Positions 1 to 8,232 of a DNA stretch of 40,072 nt are shown here, one piece after another. The position numbers and the translations under genes are program-made. Each line of letters opens with the position of its first letter. Within the stretch, counting starts at the first letter, position 1. The notes beneath the pieces are model-generated. The model saw nothing but the letters and a program-made list of their open reading frames with translations, was not told the DNA's origin and did no database searches. This stretch comes from Actinomycetes bacterium (GTDB taxonomy: Bacteria > Actinomycetota > Acidimicrobiia > Acidimicrobiales > RAAP-2): contig JAJYWG010000035.1 of assembly GCA_021791615.1 (NCBI GenBank), positions 1 to 40,072 of the forward strand. The letters are read 5' to 3'.

Positions 1-110
1 CGGAGCTCGAACGCGGGCTCACGCACGACACCGCACTGGCCCGGCGCTACGTGAAGTGGCTCGACGAGCGCAGCGCGGACGCCCCAGAAGCTGCCCAACT
101 CGCGGCTTGA
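1..110 (+). CDS. C-terminal fragment of an unidentified protein
   Basis: The window opens inside a reading frame (first full codon at base 3) that runs 35 residues to a TGA at 108-110. The visible tail is charged and helical, starting ELERGLTHDTALARRY and ending in an alanine-rich stretch. I do not recognise the family. The open frame at the very edge and the ordinary codon usage make it likely to be the end of a real gene, but 35 residues are too few to name it. Confidence 0.4.
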   Translation, partial: ELERGLTHDTALARRYVKWLDERSADAPEAAQLAA

Positions 111-545
111 CAACGATAGGAGCATCACCCCAGAGAGCACCCCCAGGACCCCGTACACGCACGGGACAGGCCGCGCAATACGTCCCATTGCCCATCGGGA
201 GACCACAGCGCACGTCAGAGCCTTCGACGGCGCGGCCTGGGATAGTGCTCAAAATCCCCTGAGCAGCCAGGTCGTGGTACTAGGCAGTTCCGGGGGGATC
301 AATGTGCACTCCGCACAGAGTTTTCCCTGTTCACAGCGCTGACGCGTTTCCCGTTTCGGCAATTGCCGTTCGCCGCCAGCCTTCCGCAATTGCATCACCC
401 CAGGTGGGAGTCCCAATCACGCGTAGTTCGTCAACCCCACGTCCCCGGCCGGAAGGGAATAGGTGGGAGAAGTTCGAAGCCAAAATTTTAGTGCACCACA
501 GCGTTGGTCACACGTGTGCAGGCTGACGGCATGTGGCCAACACCA
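111..545. other. Gene-poor stretch, no supported gene
   Basis: Between the partial gene and the transposase remnant I see no reading frame with convincing protein character. Open frames here are short, Arg/Pro-rich and overlap on both strands. The only structure noted is two short palindromes built on CAATTG, a 10-bp one at 358-367 and an 8-bp one at 386-393, with centres 27 bp apart. They could be operator half-sites or chance. Confidence 0.5.
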
Positions 546-1175
546 ATGGTCGAAATCACAGACGACGAGCGCGTCCAGCTGTTGCGCCGGTCGGCGGGGC
601 TCACGTCCTCGGTCCGCGACGCCAAGCGTGCTCGGAACATGTGCTTGGCAGTCGGCGGTGCATCCTTCGGGCAGTTCTCCCAGGCGGTGCCGCTGCACGA
701 ATCCAGCGTCGAAATGGACCTACGAGGAGCTGGCCGAGCATCGCAGAGAAACTGAAGGGGCCGGTGCCTCGGCGTCACAGTTTTGGCATATCCTCACCGG
801 CATGCAGCACCGGGTTGGCCGGGACCGTGGATGACTGAACGTCAGGGAAGACCCTGAGCTCTTCGGTCGGGTACGAGGTACCGTCGGGCCAACGGGACCT
901 CCGCGAAGGAAGGAGCTCGGGTACCACCAAGAGCTGGCTGGAGACTCCCTTCGCTTCGCTTCGCTTTCCACGACATGCGGCTACGCGCGAATGGGGTCAA
1001 CCGGATCGAGTCGTTCCCTTCGATCCTCCAGCACGAGGTGATCCGCCGCGACAACGGCAACATCACCTCGCGCCAGACTCTCCTCGGCCAGCTCATTGGC
1101 TTCATCGGCATCTACGACGGGACGGCGAAGCCATTCCGATGGGCCGACGCTATCGACCCCTGGCGCCTCAACGGA
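546..1175 (+). pseudogene. Decayed IS630-family transposase
   Basis: Transposase pieces appear in order but in different frames. At 546-715 there is an N-terminal helix-turn-helix region (MVEITDDERVQLLRRSAG, then a KRAR segment). At about 709-820 a second frame reads SKWTYEELAEH followed by a segment resembling the linker before the catalytic core. At about 825-857 a third frame gives PWMTERQGRP. At about 993-1170 comes the typical C-terminus, RIESFPSILQHEVI then TAKPFRW, which matches the 'ffSILQ ... TAKPFrW' end of IS630 transposases. Most of the DDE catalytic core is missing and at least two frameshifts separate the pieces, so this is a dead remnant. Confidence in the family is fairly high because the end motifs are distinctive. 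The exact borders are not visible, and no terminal inverted repeats or TA duplications were identified. Confidence 0.65.
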
Positions 1176-1356
1176 CGCGCGCTGACGTCCGGAGCGAAGG
1201 CACCAGAATGGAGCATGCGGCTCGTCCGAGGCGTGGCCCAACACGAGCCCCTTCGGTCGGGTCCGTGCGTGGGAGGAGAGATTGGGTGGCGTTGCCCCTA
1301 CCCCATGAGGGAGCCTGGAAGGCGCACGGCGAGGGGATCGGACTGCGGGAGTCTGG

Positions 1357-2442
1357 TTAGGCTGAACCTTCCAGGCCAAGAGGTGTCAGACGTCCGACCG
1401 ACCCAGAAACCCTTGTATTGACACGTCTTGATGCCTTTCCGGTATCGTTTCGCACTAGTCGGTGCCGGCTGTCCGTGCTTCCCGAGGTCGGGGGGTTGGC
1501 GGTCATCGTCTCTTCAATCTCGTGGGTCATTCGTCGCAGCAGCGTACGGACAAGCACCTTGGACATCCGGTTGATTTCGGCACTCCCGTCACAGTCTTCA
1601 CCTCCAACCATGGGAGGGCGCAATCGTCCCTGGAGGACCAAGCTGGAGCGCTCCTGATCGATCGGGTCCACCGAGATCTTGGTATCGCCCCTGGAAGTGA
1701 CCCCAGCCTTTCCGTTTGCTTCCCACGACAGGTCGAACGCCTGACGATCAGCCGGGACCGCAGCACTTTCTAGACTAGAAACCTCCCCTCGAAGGCAGGT
1801 GGCCGCCACGTGCGTCACCGACCAGGCAACGTGATCAGCCAGGATCGAGCCTCGTATCACTTCAGCCTCTCCGTAAGCCTGCTCTATCAAAGCTCCTAGA
1901 TGTTCCTGCCCATCGAGCCACTGGGAGACATGCCGAGCGCTGGCCTCGACCTGAATGACATCGTCCACCAGAATGCTCGACCTCCCGTGGCGGTGGGAGT
2001 CAGTCACCGGCTCCAGGCCTCCAGCCTCAATCTCCCGGTCCCGCCGGGCCAGATCACCCAAGGTCGTCCGCTCTAGCGCTCGACGCAGTGCCTCAGTGGC
2101 ATCCCTCCAGGTCTCGTGGAGCGGGCAGACATCATCCCATCGGCACGGACCGTCGCCCAACGCACAACGCTCCGCCCTCAATGGACCTTCACCGGCTTCC
2201 ACCACTTGGACGAGCGGGATCTCATCCGGGGAGCGGGAAAGCCAGTAGCCCCCATCCTTCCCAGCCTTTGAGACGGCGAGACCGGCCTTGACCAGTTCCG
2301 CCAGGATCTGGGATGCATACGTCTGCGGGACACCCATTTCAGCAACAACTTCACGAATCTTGCGAGGTTGCTGGCTCGGCCACGCCCGTGCCAGTGAGAG
2401 CGCCGAGCGAACTACATAGTCGCCACGCTTCGACAACGTCAT
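1357..2442 (-). CDS. Rrf2-family Fe-S regulator with a large C-terminal domain
   Basis: A 361-residue protein. Residues 1-130 are a standard Rrf2 winged helix, beginning MTLSKRGDYVVRSAL, the usual start of the family. This is why I prefer the ATG at 2442 over the GTG at 2448. Three cysteines near residues 93, 100 and 106 (C-ALGDGP-C-RWDDV-C) match the Fe-S ligand loop of IscR/NsrR-type sensors, so a cluster sensing oxygen, NO or iron-sulfur status is likely. Rrf2 proteins are normally 130-170 residues; here about 200 extra residues follow. Their pattern (an early strand-helix, several strands, and a long final helix around RTLLRRMTHEIEE) is reminiscent of SRPBCC/START-like ligand-binding folds, but that is inference. 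The gene is divergent from the membrane polyferredoxin gene across 118 bp and probably controls it. Confidence 0.85.
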   Translation of the reverse strand: MTLSKRGDYVVRSALSLARAWPSQQPRKIREVVAEMGVPQTYASQILAELVKAGLAVSKAGKDGGYWLSRSPDEIPLVQVVEAGEGPLRAERCALGDGPCRWDDVCPLHETWRDATEALRRALERTTLGDLARRDREIEAGGLEPVTDSHRHGRSSILVDDVIQVEASARHVSQWLDGQEHLGALIEQAYGEAEVIRGSILADHVAWSVTHVAATCLRGEVSSLESAAVPADRQAFDLSWEANGKAGVTSRGDTKISVDPIDQERSSLVLQGRLRPPMVGGEDCDGSAEINRMSKVLVRTLLRRMTHEIEETMTANPPTSGSTDSRHRLVRNDTGKASRRVNTRVSGSVGRLTPLGLEGSA

Positions 2443-2560
2443 GTTCACAGCATGAAGTGTACCACAGTACTTGACGTATGACTCGTATTGTTGTACCTTC
2501 TCACTTGACCTTTAGTTTTCTAGTAAACAAATCTAGCTGAACACCTCAGGGAGGGTACTG
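2443..2560. promoter_or_regulatory. Divergent promoter/operator region of the redox module
   Basis: This 118-bp gap is clearly more AT-rich than its surroundings. It separates the regulator gene (minus) from the polyferredoxin gene (plus). Two -35-like hexamers on the plus strand are visible, TTGACG at 2471-2476 and TTGACC at 2505-2510, though no convincing -10 box follows either at standard spacing. A short inverted element GTAC-CACA-GTAC lies around 2458-2470. A good ribosome-binding site (GGGAGGGT, about 2549-2556) precedes the ATG at 2561. An Rrf2 binding site is expected here but I cannot define it. Confidence 0.4.
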
Positions 2561-4159
2561 ATGAGCGTCACGGCGCCTCCAGAGCACGAGCAGTCCGCCG
2601 GTGTCGAGGACATGGAGTTCCCCGACCCCATTGCCGTCGCCGTGCGGCTCGGTCCCCCTCGGCGCGACGAGGCCGCTCGGCACTTTTCCTCGACCGATCC
2701 TCCTCGGGGCCTTGACCTCTCAGCCCGACCTCGCATCGGACGTGTACTGAAGAATCGCAAGCTCCAGTTCGCCCTGATCCTTCCGAACCAGCTCATCTTC
2801 TGGCTCGTGATCGGCCTCGGCCTCCTGGGAACGGTGGTGCCAGGTCTGAACTTCGGTACGGCGATCACCTGGTACATCTGGTTCTGCCTCGTCTTTGTAA
2901 TGATGGTGACGGTCGGTCGTGCATGGTGTGCGATGTGCCCGTTCGGAGGGTTCGCCGAGTGGGTCCAGCGGCGAACGTTTTGGCAGAGAACGCAGCGCAC
3001 TCTGGGGCTTGGGCGTAAGCTCCCCGAACCTATAGCTCGTTACGGGCTCCTCTTGTCCGTGGGTGCATTTCTGCTTCTCACGTGGATTGAGGAATTCTTC
3101 AACATCGCCGGACCTGGAACGCCTGAGGCAACCAGCTTCATGGTGTTGGGCATCGTTGCCTCCGCCCTGATCTTCTTTCTCGTGTTCGAGCGCCGCACCT
3201 TCTGCCGTTATGCATGCCCGTTGTCGGCGCTCATCGGCACGGTCGGAGCGATGGGAACCGCCGCAGGTTTCCGAACCAGGGATCGAGAAGTGTGCATGTC
3301 GTGCCAGACCAAAGATTGCATGCGCGGCGGTGACGAGGGGTACGGATGTCCTTGGTACACGTGGCCCGGTAGCGCAGACTCGAACCTCACGTGTGGTCTC
3401 TGCACGGAATGCTACAAGTCCTGCCCGTCTGACAACATCGGATTCTACGTTCAGCCACCGTTGACCTCGGTTGTAGCTCCCAGGAGACGGCGTGCTGATG
3501 TGGCCTGGGCAGTCGCCATCCTTTGGGGCCTGGTCGTCTTCCAACAGCTCAATGCGACCCACGCGTACTCGACTGTGGACAACTGGCTGAACAGCGCAAT
3601 GCACTTCCCGCGCTATCCCAACCCGATCGACTACATCGGCGTAATTGGTGTCGTAGCTCTCATCTTTGCGGGTATCGCTTGGATCATGTCCAGGACGATG
3701 ATGCCTTCCACTTCACTTCCGACCACATCAGATCTAGACCAGCGGCAGCGGCCCTCGTTCATCGACACCCCATCCCGCTTTCGGTCGGTGTTCGTTCCCC
3801 TTGCCTATGGACTGATCCCGGTGGTGGGAGCCGACTATTTCGCTCGTCAGCTTCCAAAGTTCTTCAAGCATGCATCGCGAATCGTCCCATCGATCGGTGC
3901 ATGGTTCGGAGCCGGCTCAACCCATTCAAGTCTGTACAATCTTCGGCTCCTCTCTAATCCCGGAATCGTCATCGTCCAGGTGACGGTCATCGGGCTCGGA
4001 ATGCTCGCTTCGCTATGGGCAACTTGGAAAATTTCCGGGAGAGACTTGGCACTGGTCTCTACTCGACCGCTCGCGCTTCGAATCGCCAGTCTGGGTGTGG
4101 TTTTGCTGTTCGCCGCCGCAGCCGGGTTCTTGTACGTGATCATGCACGCTGCGTCGTAA
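2561..4159 (+). CDS. Membrane-bound polyferredoxin, NapH/NosR-like
   Basis: A 532-residue integral membrane Fe-S protein, probably passing electrons between soluble carriers and the quinone pool or a membrane enzyme. A polar N-terminus (1-70) is followed by membrane segments at about 72-96, 100-120, 160-178 and 193-210, then the cluster region, then segments near 313-333, 357-377, 410-425, 468-488 and 508-528. Cysteine motifs in order: C123AMC126P, C215RYAC219P (the paired CxxxCP loops typical of NapH/NosR/CcoG relatives), C245xxC248xxxxC253 with C263P, and C278GLC281TEC284YKSC288P, which is canonical for a [4Fe-4S] site. It lacks the N-terminal FMN-binding domain of full NosR. The next gene starts 13 bp downstream and shares its redox theme, so the two form an operon. 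The partner reductase or oxidase is not in the window. Confidence 0.85.
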   Translation: MSVTAPPEHEQSAGVEDMEFPDPIAVAVRLGPPRRDEAARHFSSTDPPRGLDLSARPRIGRVLKNRKLQFALILPNQLIFWLVIGLGLLGTVVPGLNFGTAITWYIWFCLVFVMMVTVGRAWCAMCPFGGFAEWVQRRTFWQRTQRTLGLGRKLPEPIARYGLLLSVGAFLLLTWIEEFFNIAGPGTPEATSFMVLGIVASALIFFLVFERRTFCRYACPLSALIGTVGAMGTAAGFRTRDREVCMSCQTKDCMRGGDEGYGCPWYTWPGSADSNLTCGLCTECYKSCPSDNIGFYVQPPLTSVVAPRRRRADVAWAVAILWGLVVFQQLNATHAYSTVDNWLNSAMHFPRYPNPIDYIGVIGVVALIFAGIAWIMSRTMMPSTSLPTTSDLDQRQRPSFIDTPSRFRSVFVPLAYGLIPVVGADYFARQLPKFFKHASRIVPSIGAWFGAGSTHSSLYNLRLLSNPGIVIVQVTVIGLGMLASLWATWKISGRDLALVSTRPLALRIASLGVVLLFAAAAGFLYVIMHAAS

Positions 4160-4172
4160 CAAGGAGAGAGTG

Positions 4173-6404
4173 ATGACCATTGCCGATACCGCCGTGCCCC
4201 GAACTCAGCACAACGGCACCAGCGCCGCGCCACCCCACATTCAGGTTCTGTTCGATAGATGCGCGGGTTGTCAGGAGTGCATTGTTCGCTGTCCAACTGG
4301 CGCCCTTGATTTGGATGCGGAGACTTGGACCATCGTGGCGCACGACGCGGACTGCGTCGGCTGTCGCCAGTGCGTTCGGACGTGTCCGTTCTCAGCCATC
4401 ACCGTCTCCGGGAGTACCCTGACGCCGGCGAGGGTAGTGACGGGCATACGACATCCAGTCCCACTCATTCAAGACCGAACTGAGACTCGTACCGGCATCG
4501 ACACCTGGGCCGATGCGCTCGCCGAAGCCGCGCGCTGCGTGCAATGCCCGGACCCGACGTGCGTGCGGGGGTGCCCCACCCATAACGACATTCCCGGCTT
4601 CATAGGGGCGCTTCGGCATGGCGACCTCGATGCAGCTCACCGAATTCTTGGACGGACCACCGTCCTGCCTGATGTGTGCTCTCGGGTATGTGACCAGTCC
4701 CTCCAGTGCGAGGGAGCATGCACGTGGTCCCTCAACGGAGGCATACCGGTGGCTATCGGCGCTCTGGAGCGATTCGTTTCCGACAACGCACCAGTTCCCT
4801 CCCTCAATGTCACGGTCAACACATCTCCGGAAGGGGTCACCGGCGTGTCCCCGATGAAGGTCGCGATCATCGGATCGGGCCCAGGAGCGATCGGCGCATC
4901 GGCCGAGCTGGTCGGGGCTGGATGCGACGTGACCGTCTTCGAACGTGATCTGGAACCTGGAGGCCTCCTGAAGTGGGGAATTCCTGACTTCACCCTCCCT
5001 GATGCCATTGCCCGAAGGCCGTGGGATTCGTTGCTTGAATCCGGCGTTCACCTCCACCTGGGGGAGGACATCTCCCCTGAGCGTGCGAACCAGCTTCTCG
5101 ATTCTTTCGACGCGTTGATCATCGCGATCGGCGCCTCTGTACCGGTGAGACCCCCACTCGCGGGCATGGATCTCGATGGAGTGTGGGACGCGACGCGCTT
5201 CCTGAAGGAGGCTCGCTCCTCCTTGGCAACTGGAGACTCCATGAGCACGCTTCGTTGGCGAACCGAACGGAGCAACGGTCCCGGCTCCGAGCGGGCTGCC
5301 ACCGTCCTCGTGTTGGGTGCCGGCAACACGGCCATGGACGTGGCGAGGAGCGCGAGGCGACTCGGTGCAGACGCCATTTGCGTGGACTGGATGGATCGGC
5401 GCTTTGCCCCCGTACGACCAGACGAGCTCCAGGAAGCTGCAGACGAGGGGGTGGATATTCGCTTCTGCACCACGCTTCTCAGCCTTGAGGGGCGTGACGG
5501 CCACGTGGTGACTGCCCGACTCGCAGCGACCCACCAATCACGTGCCGACGAACGTCCCACGGTCCACCCTGAGACATCAATTGACCAGCCTGTCGATCTC
5601 GTAGTCCTCGCGATGGGATACCGGATCGATCCCGACTTCGCTTCAATTCTTGGCCGTGTGCCGGAGCCCAAGGTCATTCCGAATTTCCCAGACCGTCACT
5701 GGATCGCGAGCGGGATCTTGGCGAATAGTTCACCACCATTCGCCCGCTATCAGAACGTAGGGAGGTTGGCGCTTGGACGGGAGCACGGCCGTGTCGCTGC
5801 TGGATTGGCACGCGCCAGCCGCACGTGGGTGGTTGGTGATGCGCTCATCGGACCTTCCACTGTCGTCGAAGCAATGGCTCAGGGGAAGCGTGCTGCCCAA
5901 TCGATACTCCACCATTCTCCACGTCGACCGAGTCGCTCGCACAGTGATGTCCAAGTGCCAGCCCGCGTGCTCCTCGCAGTCGAGAGCCGAGGCGGGACGA
6001 CTGCGTCATTGGCCAGTGACCTGGCGTCCTTACTAAGGGAGACCGGCGCGAGCACCCGCATCTTGCCGTTATCGACAGTGGGAATGGCTGAGCTCACGTG
6101 GGCCGATGTCGTGGCGGTCGGCACCTGGGTGGAAGGCCTCATAGTGGCCCGTGTGGGTCCGGCCCGCGCAACCTCCAAATGGCTGGACGATCTGCCCAAC
6201 CTCGGTGACATGCCGGTAGCCGTCTTCTGCACGTATGCGGTGTCTCCTGGATCGACGCTTGCATCAATGCGAGAAGCCGTCGTCCGCCATGGTGGGAAGG
6301 TCATCGAGGAGCTCGCCATACGACGCAATACGGTCCGACGTCCCGGTGCCGTGAGTCCGCTCGAGGACTTCGCCGGCGCGCTCATGGCCGCAGCTCGAGT
6401 ATGA
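4173..6404 (+). CDS. Ferredoxin / GltD-like NADPH-FAD oxidoreductase / flavodoxin-like fusion
   Basis: A 743-residue soluble electron-transfer protein. Residues about 22-78 hold two [4Fe-4S] motifs (CAGCQECIVRCP and CVGCRQCVRTCP). Residues about 110-210 are the cysteine-rich dihydropyrimidine-dehydrogenase/GltD N-domain (RCVQCPDPTCVRGCP, then SRVCDQSLQCEGAC). An FAD-binding Rossmann motif, IIGSGPGAIGASAEL, lies at about 232-247, and a second NAD(P)H motif, VLGAGNTAMDVARSARRLGA, near 383. The last 145 residues (from about 600) begin RVLLAVESRGGTTASLA and look like a flavodoxin fold with a phosphate-binding loop. The first two parts resemble glutamate-synthase small subunits and NfnB, but the C-terminal flavodoxin-like domain is unusual. 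A GTG lies directly before the ATG at 4173; the Shine-Dalgarno AAGGAGAG at 4161-4168 favours the ATG. Glutamate synthesis is unlikely because no large subunit is adjacent. Confidence 0.85.
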   Translation: MTIADTAVPRTQHNGTSAAPPHIQVLFDRCAGCQECIVRCPTGALDLDAETWTIVAHDADCVGCRQCVRTCPFSAITVSGSTLTPARVVTGIRHPVPLIQDRTETRTGIDTWADALAEAARCVQCPDPTCVRGCPTHNDIPGFIGALRHGDLDAAHRILGRTTVLPDVCSRVCDQSLQCEGACTWSLNGGIPVAIGALERFVSDNAPVPSLNVTVNTSPEGVTGVSPMKVAIIGSGPGAIGASAELVGAGCDVTVFERDLEPGGLLKWGIPDFTLPDAIARRPWDSLLESGVHLHLGEDISPERANQLLDSFDALIIAIGASVPVRPPLAGMDLDGVWDATRFLKEARSSLATGDSMSTLRWRTERSNGPGSERAATVLVLGAGNTAMDVARSARRLGADAICVDWMDRRFAPVRPDELQEAADEGVDIRFCTTLLSLEGRDGHVVTARLAATHQSRADERPTVHPETSIDQPVDLVVLAMGYRIDPDFASILGRVPEPKVIPNFPDRHWIASGILANSSPPFARYQNVGRLALGREHGRVAAGLARASRTWVVGDALIGPSTVVEAMAQGKRAAQSILHHSPRRPSRSHSDVQVPARVLLAVESRGGTTASLASDLASLLRETGASTRILPLSTVGMAELTWADVVAVGTWVEGLIVARVGPARATSKWLDDLPNLGDMPVAVFCTYAVSPGSTLASMREAVVRHGGKVIEELAIRRNTVRRPGAVSPLEDFAGALMAAARV

Positions 6405-6524
6405 CATCTTTTTACAGGTCAATATCGTCGGCGCCCTCTCTCCCGAATTCCCCTGCACCGTGTCCAGTCTCGACCGCAGGGCGCCTACACGCATCGCCAC
6501 TTCGTCGGCCGCCGATGTGCTCGG

Positions 6525-6632
6525 CCCGACGTGTTCACGAACACCGTTCCTAGACACTCAGCGGAACGAAGTCCCGCCTTGCGGGTGGCCCCGAACGGTC
6601 TTGGGCCACCTGGTCCACCGGGGTTGGCCATT
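6525..6632 (-). ncRNA. Candidate omega (guide) RNA at the 3' end of tnpB
   Basis: TnpB proteins use an RNA made from the 3' end of their gene and the element end. Here, immediately after the tnpB stop, four short hairpins follow one another: arms 6587-6591/6603-6607, 6573-6577/6581-6585, 6545-6550/6563-6568 and 6531-6535/6540-6544. The dense structure, the position and the strand fit an omega RNA whose guide would lie just below 6531. No direct evidence of transcription exists, and the exact 5' end is unknown. Confidence 0.35.
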
Positions 6633-8200
6633 CAGCCGTTCGGGTCTTGTGCCGCAGGTGCGGCTGCCCTCTGGCCCCTGGATCCCGGTGTTCCTCGTTC
6701 GCTGCTCGGACAGGAGCGCTGGTTGCCCGGCACCCTTGGACCGCACGACCGGGCGGGTAGCCCCCTCTCCTCCATGCTCCGCTGGAGTCGAGTCAGACCT
6801 CTTCGGTTGTCGTGCTCGCGTATCCGACCGCGTCTCCCGATGCCTCGGGCCGCCGCATGGTGGCCCGAGGCATCGGGAGAGATCTCTTTCAAGGAGCCGA
6901 GCCAGAGCTCGGCTCCCCACTTGCTGGTGTAGGCCGGGTCGACGGCGATGACGACGACCCCGATGTTGGTCGCCATCTGGACCAGGCGTTGACAGAACTT
7001 GGAAGTCGGGATACCTGCGACCAAGCGTCGGAAGTTCTTCCCTCGTTTGCCCCGTGAAGGACGACACCCACTGTGCTCTCGACCCAGCTCCCAAGCCTCG
7101 GCGAAGTCCAGGTTCTCGATCACGATGGCCCGACAGTTGCTGGCCAGGGCGGTGGCGAGCAGTGCAGAGATCACCTGGCGCAGGTGGCCGTCACGGGTGG
7201 TGGCGGGCAGGCCGGCGAGTGCGAGCGGGATCGTGACCGGACGGCCGACCGGGTTCCCCGAGGGGGTCCGCCACCATTGCGTCGAGGTGACCGGCGTTGT
7301 CATCGACGGCCATGACCCGGTGCCCTCGGAGCTGGTCGAGGGTGGGGAGCTCTTGGGGCGGGCACTTCCACGAGGCGTCCACGTACCAGCATCCCTTCGC
7401 GGGTGCAAAGGTGATGTCGTAGCGGACGGCCCCGGTGGTTGCCTGGGCCGCCACCTCGTCACTGCGGCAGGAGAAGGCGACCGGGCACGACAGCCGGTAG
7501 CGACCGTGGGGGCGGTTGGCCAGGTAGGCGAGCGCCTTGGAGAGCGCGATCTCCACCCAGTGCTCGTCGGGGTGCCAGCGGATCGTGACGTTGCCCCAGC
7601 GCTGGTCCTTGTCCCCGCCGGCGGTCAAGAACAGCCGCTCGGCTCCCCAGCGTTCCTGCCACTGGGCATCGCTCAGACCGTCCTCGGCCAGGTTGTGATG
7701 GGCTCTGGCCAGGGCTCTCCCGCCACGACAGTCCGAGACCCGCCCTCTGTTGAGGCGCTCTCCCACCACCATGAGCCGGTGTTCGAGCATCTGGAGACGG
7801 CGCTGCTTTTGGAAACGCTCGTCCCTCGTCTCATAGCCATGGAGCCGCCCCCTGCGCTCGGCCAACGGGACCGAGAGACGGCGGCGTATCCGGGCAATGC
7901 GGGACTGGAGGCTCCGGTGCTCGGCTACGAGATTGCGAAGGACGAGCCCGAAGGCGTCCTCACTCTTCCTGGTGATCGCCCAGGCCCACCGAGACGAGCT
8001 CGTGGCCGCGAGCGAGCGCTTGCGCTCGCGGCGGGAGATGGCCTTCTCATTGGCGTCGAGCCTGCCCTGGCGGCACCGCTCGGCCATGTCCTTGGATGCG
8101 AGCGACCCGGGTAAGTGCCCACCGCCACGAGCACGGCAGCGTCAGTGTCGGTGGACTTCAGCCGGGTACGCACACGGGCACCTGACGGCGGTGCCACCAC
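6632..8200 (-). pseudogene. tnpB: TnpB RNA-guided nuclease, interrupted by two frameshifts
   Basis: The TnpB protein can be read through three frames. A GTG at 8200 starts VVAPPSGARVRTRLK, up to DAAVLVAVGTY. A one-base loss at the CCCGGG around 8106-8111 moves reading to the frame with ASKDMAERCRQGRLDANEK and continues to LDAMVADP. A second shift at the five-G run 7262-7266 moves back to GNPVGRPVTIPLALAGLP and on to a TGA at 6632. RuvC-like motifs are present in order: VDDNAGHLDAM, VIENLDFAEAW, and VDPAYTSKWG with GHHAAARGIGRRG. The two shifts compensate. As written, no full-length protein (about 520 residues) can be made; the alternatives are consensus errors or slippage. It lies 32 bp downstream of tnpA. 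Confidence 0.8.
6833..6880. repeat. Long perfect inverted repeat inside tnpB
   Basis: Arms 6833-6851 and 6862-6880 are exact reverse complements over 19 bp. The inner bases extend the stem by three more pairs (one G-T), leaving a four-base GCAT loop. It encodes the last RuvC-like segment of TnpB (around PDASGHHAAARGIGRR). An RNA from either strand would form an extremely stable hairpin. Confidence 0.9.
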
Positions 8201-8232
8201 GAATGGTGGGGAGATTGCTCACAAGCGCTTCC

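Noticed and set aside
108..140. TTGACA overlapping the end of the partial gene as a promoter
   Set aside because: No acceptable -10 box follows and no supported gene starts nearby.
2720..3604. Long open frame on the minus strand inside the polyferredoxin gene
   Set aside because: It is a GC-driven shadow. The plus strand shows clear membrane and Fe-S motifs, while the opposite frame has no recognisable features.
4392..5537. 381-codon minus-strand frame opposite the flavoprotein
   Set aside because: The plus-strand protein has cysteine and Rossmann motifs in order; the antisense frame is Arg/His-rich and motif-free.
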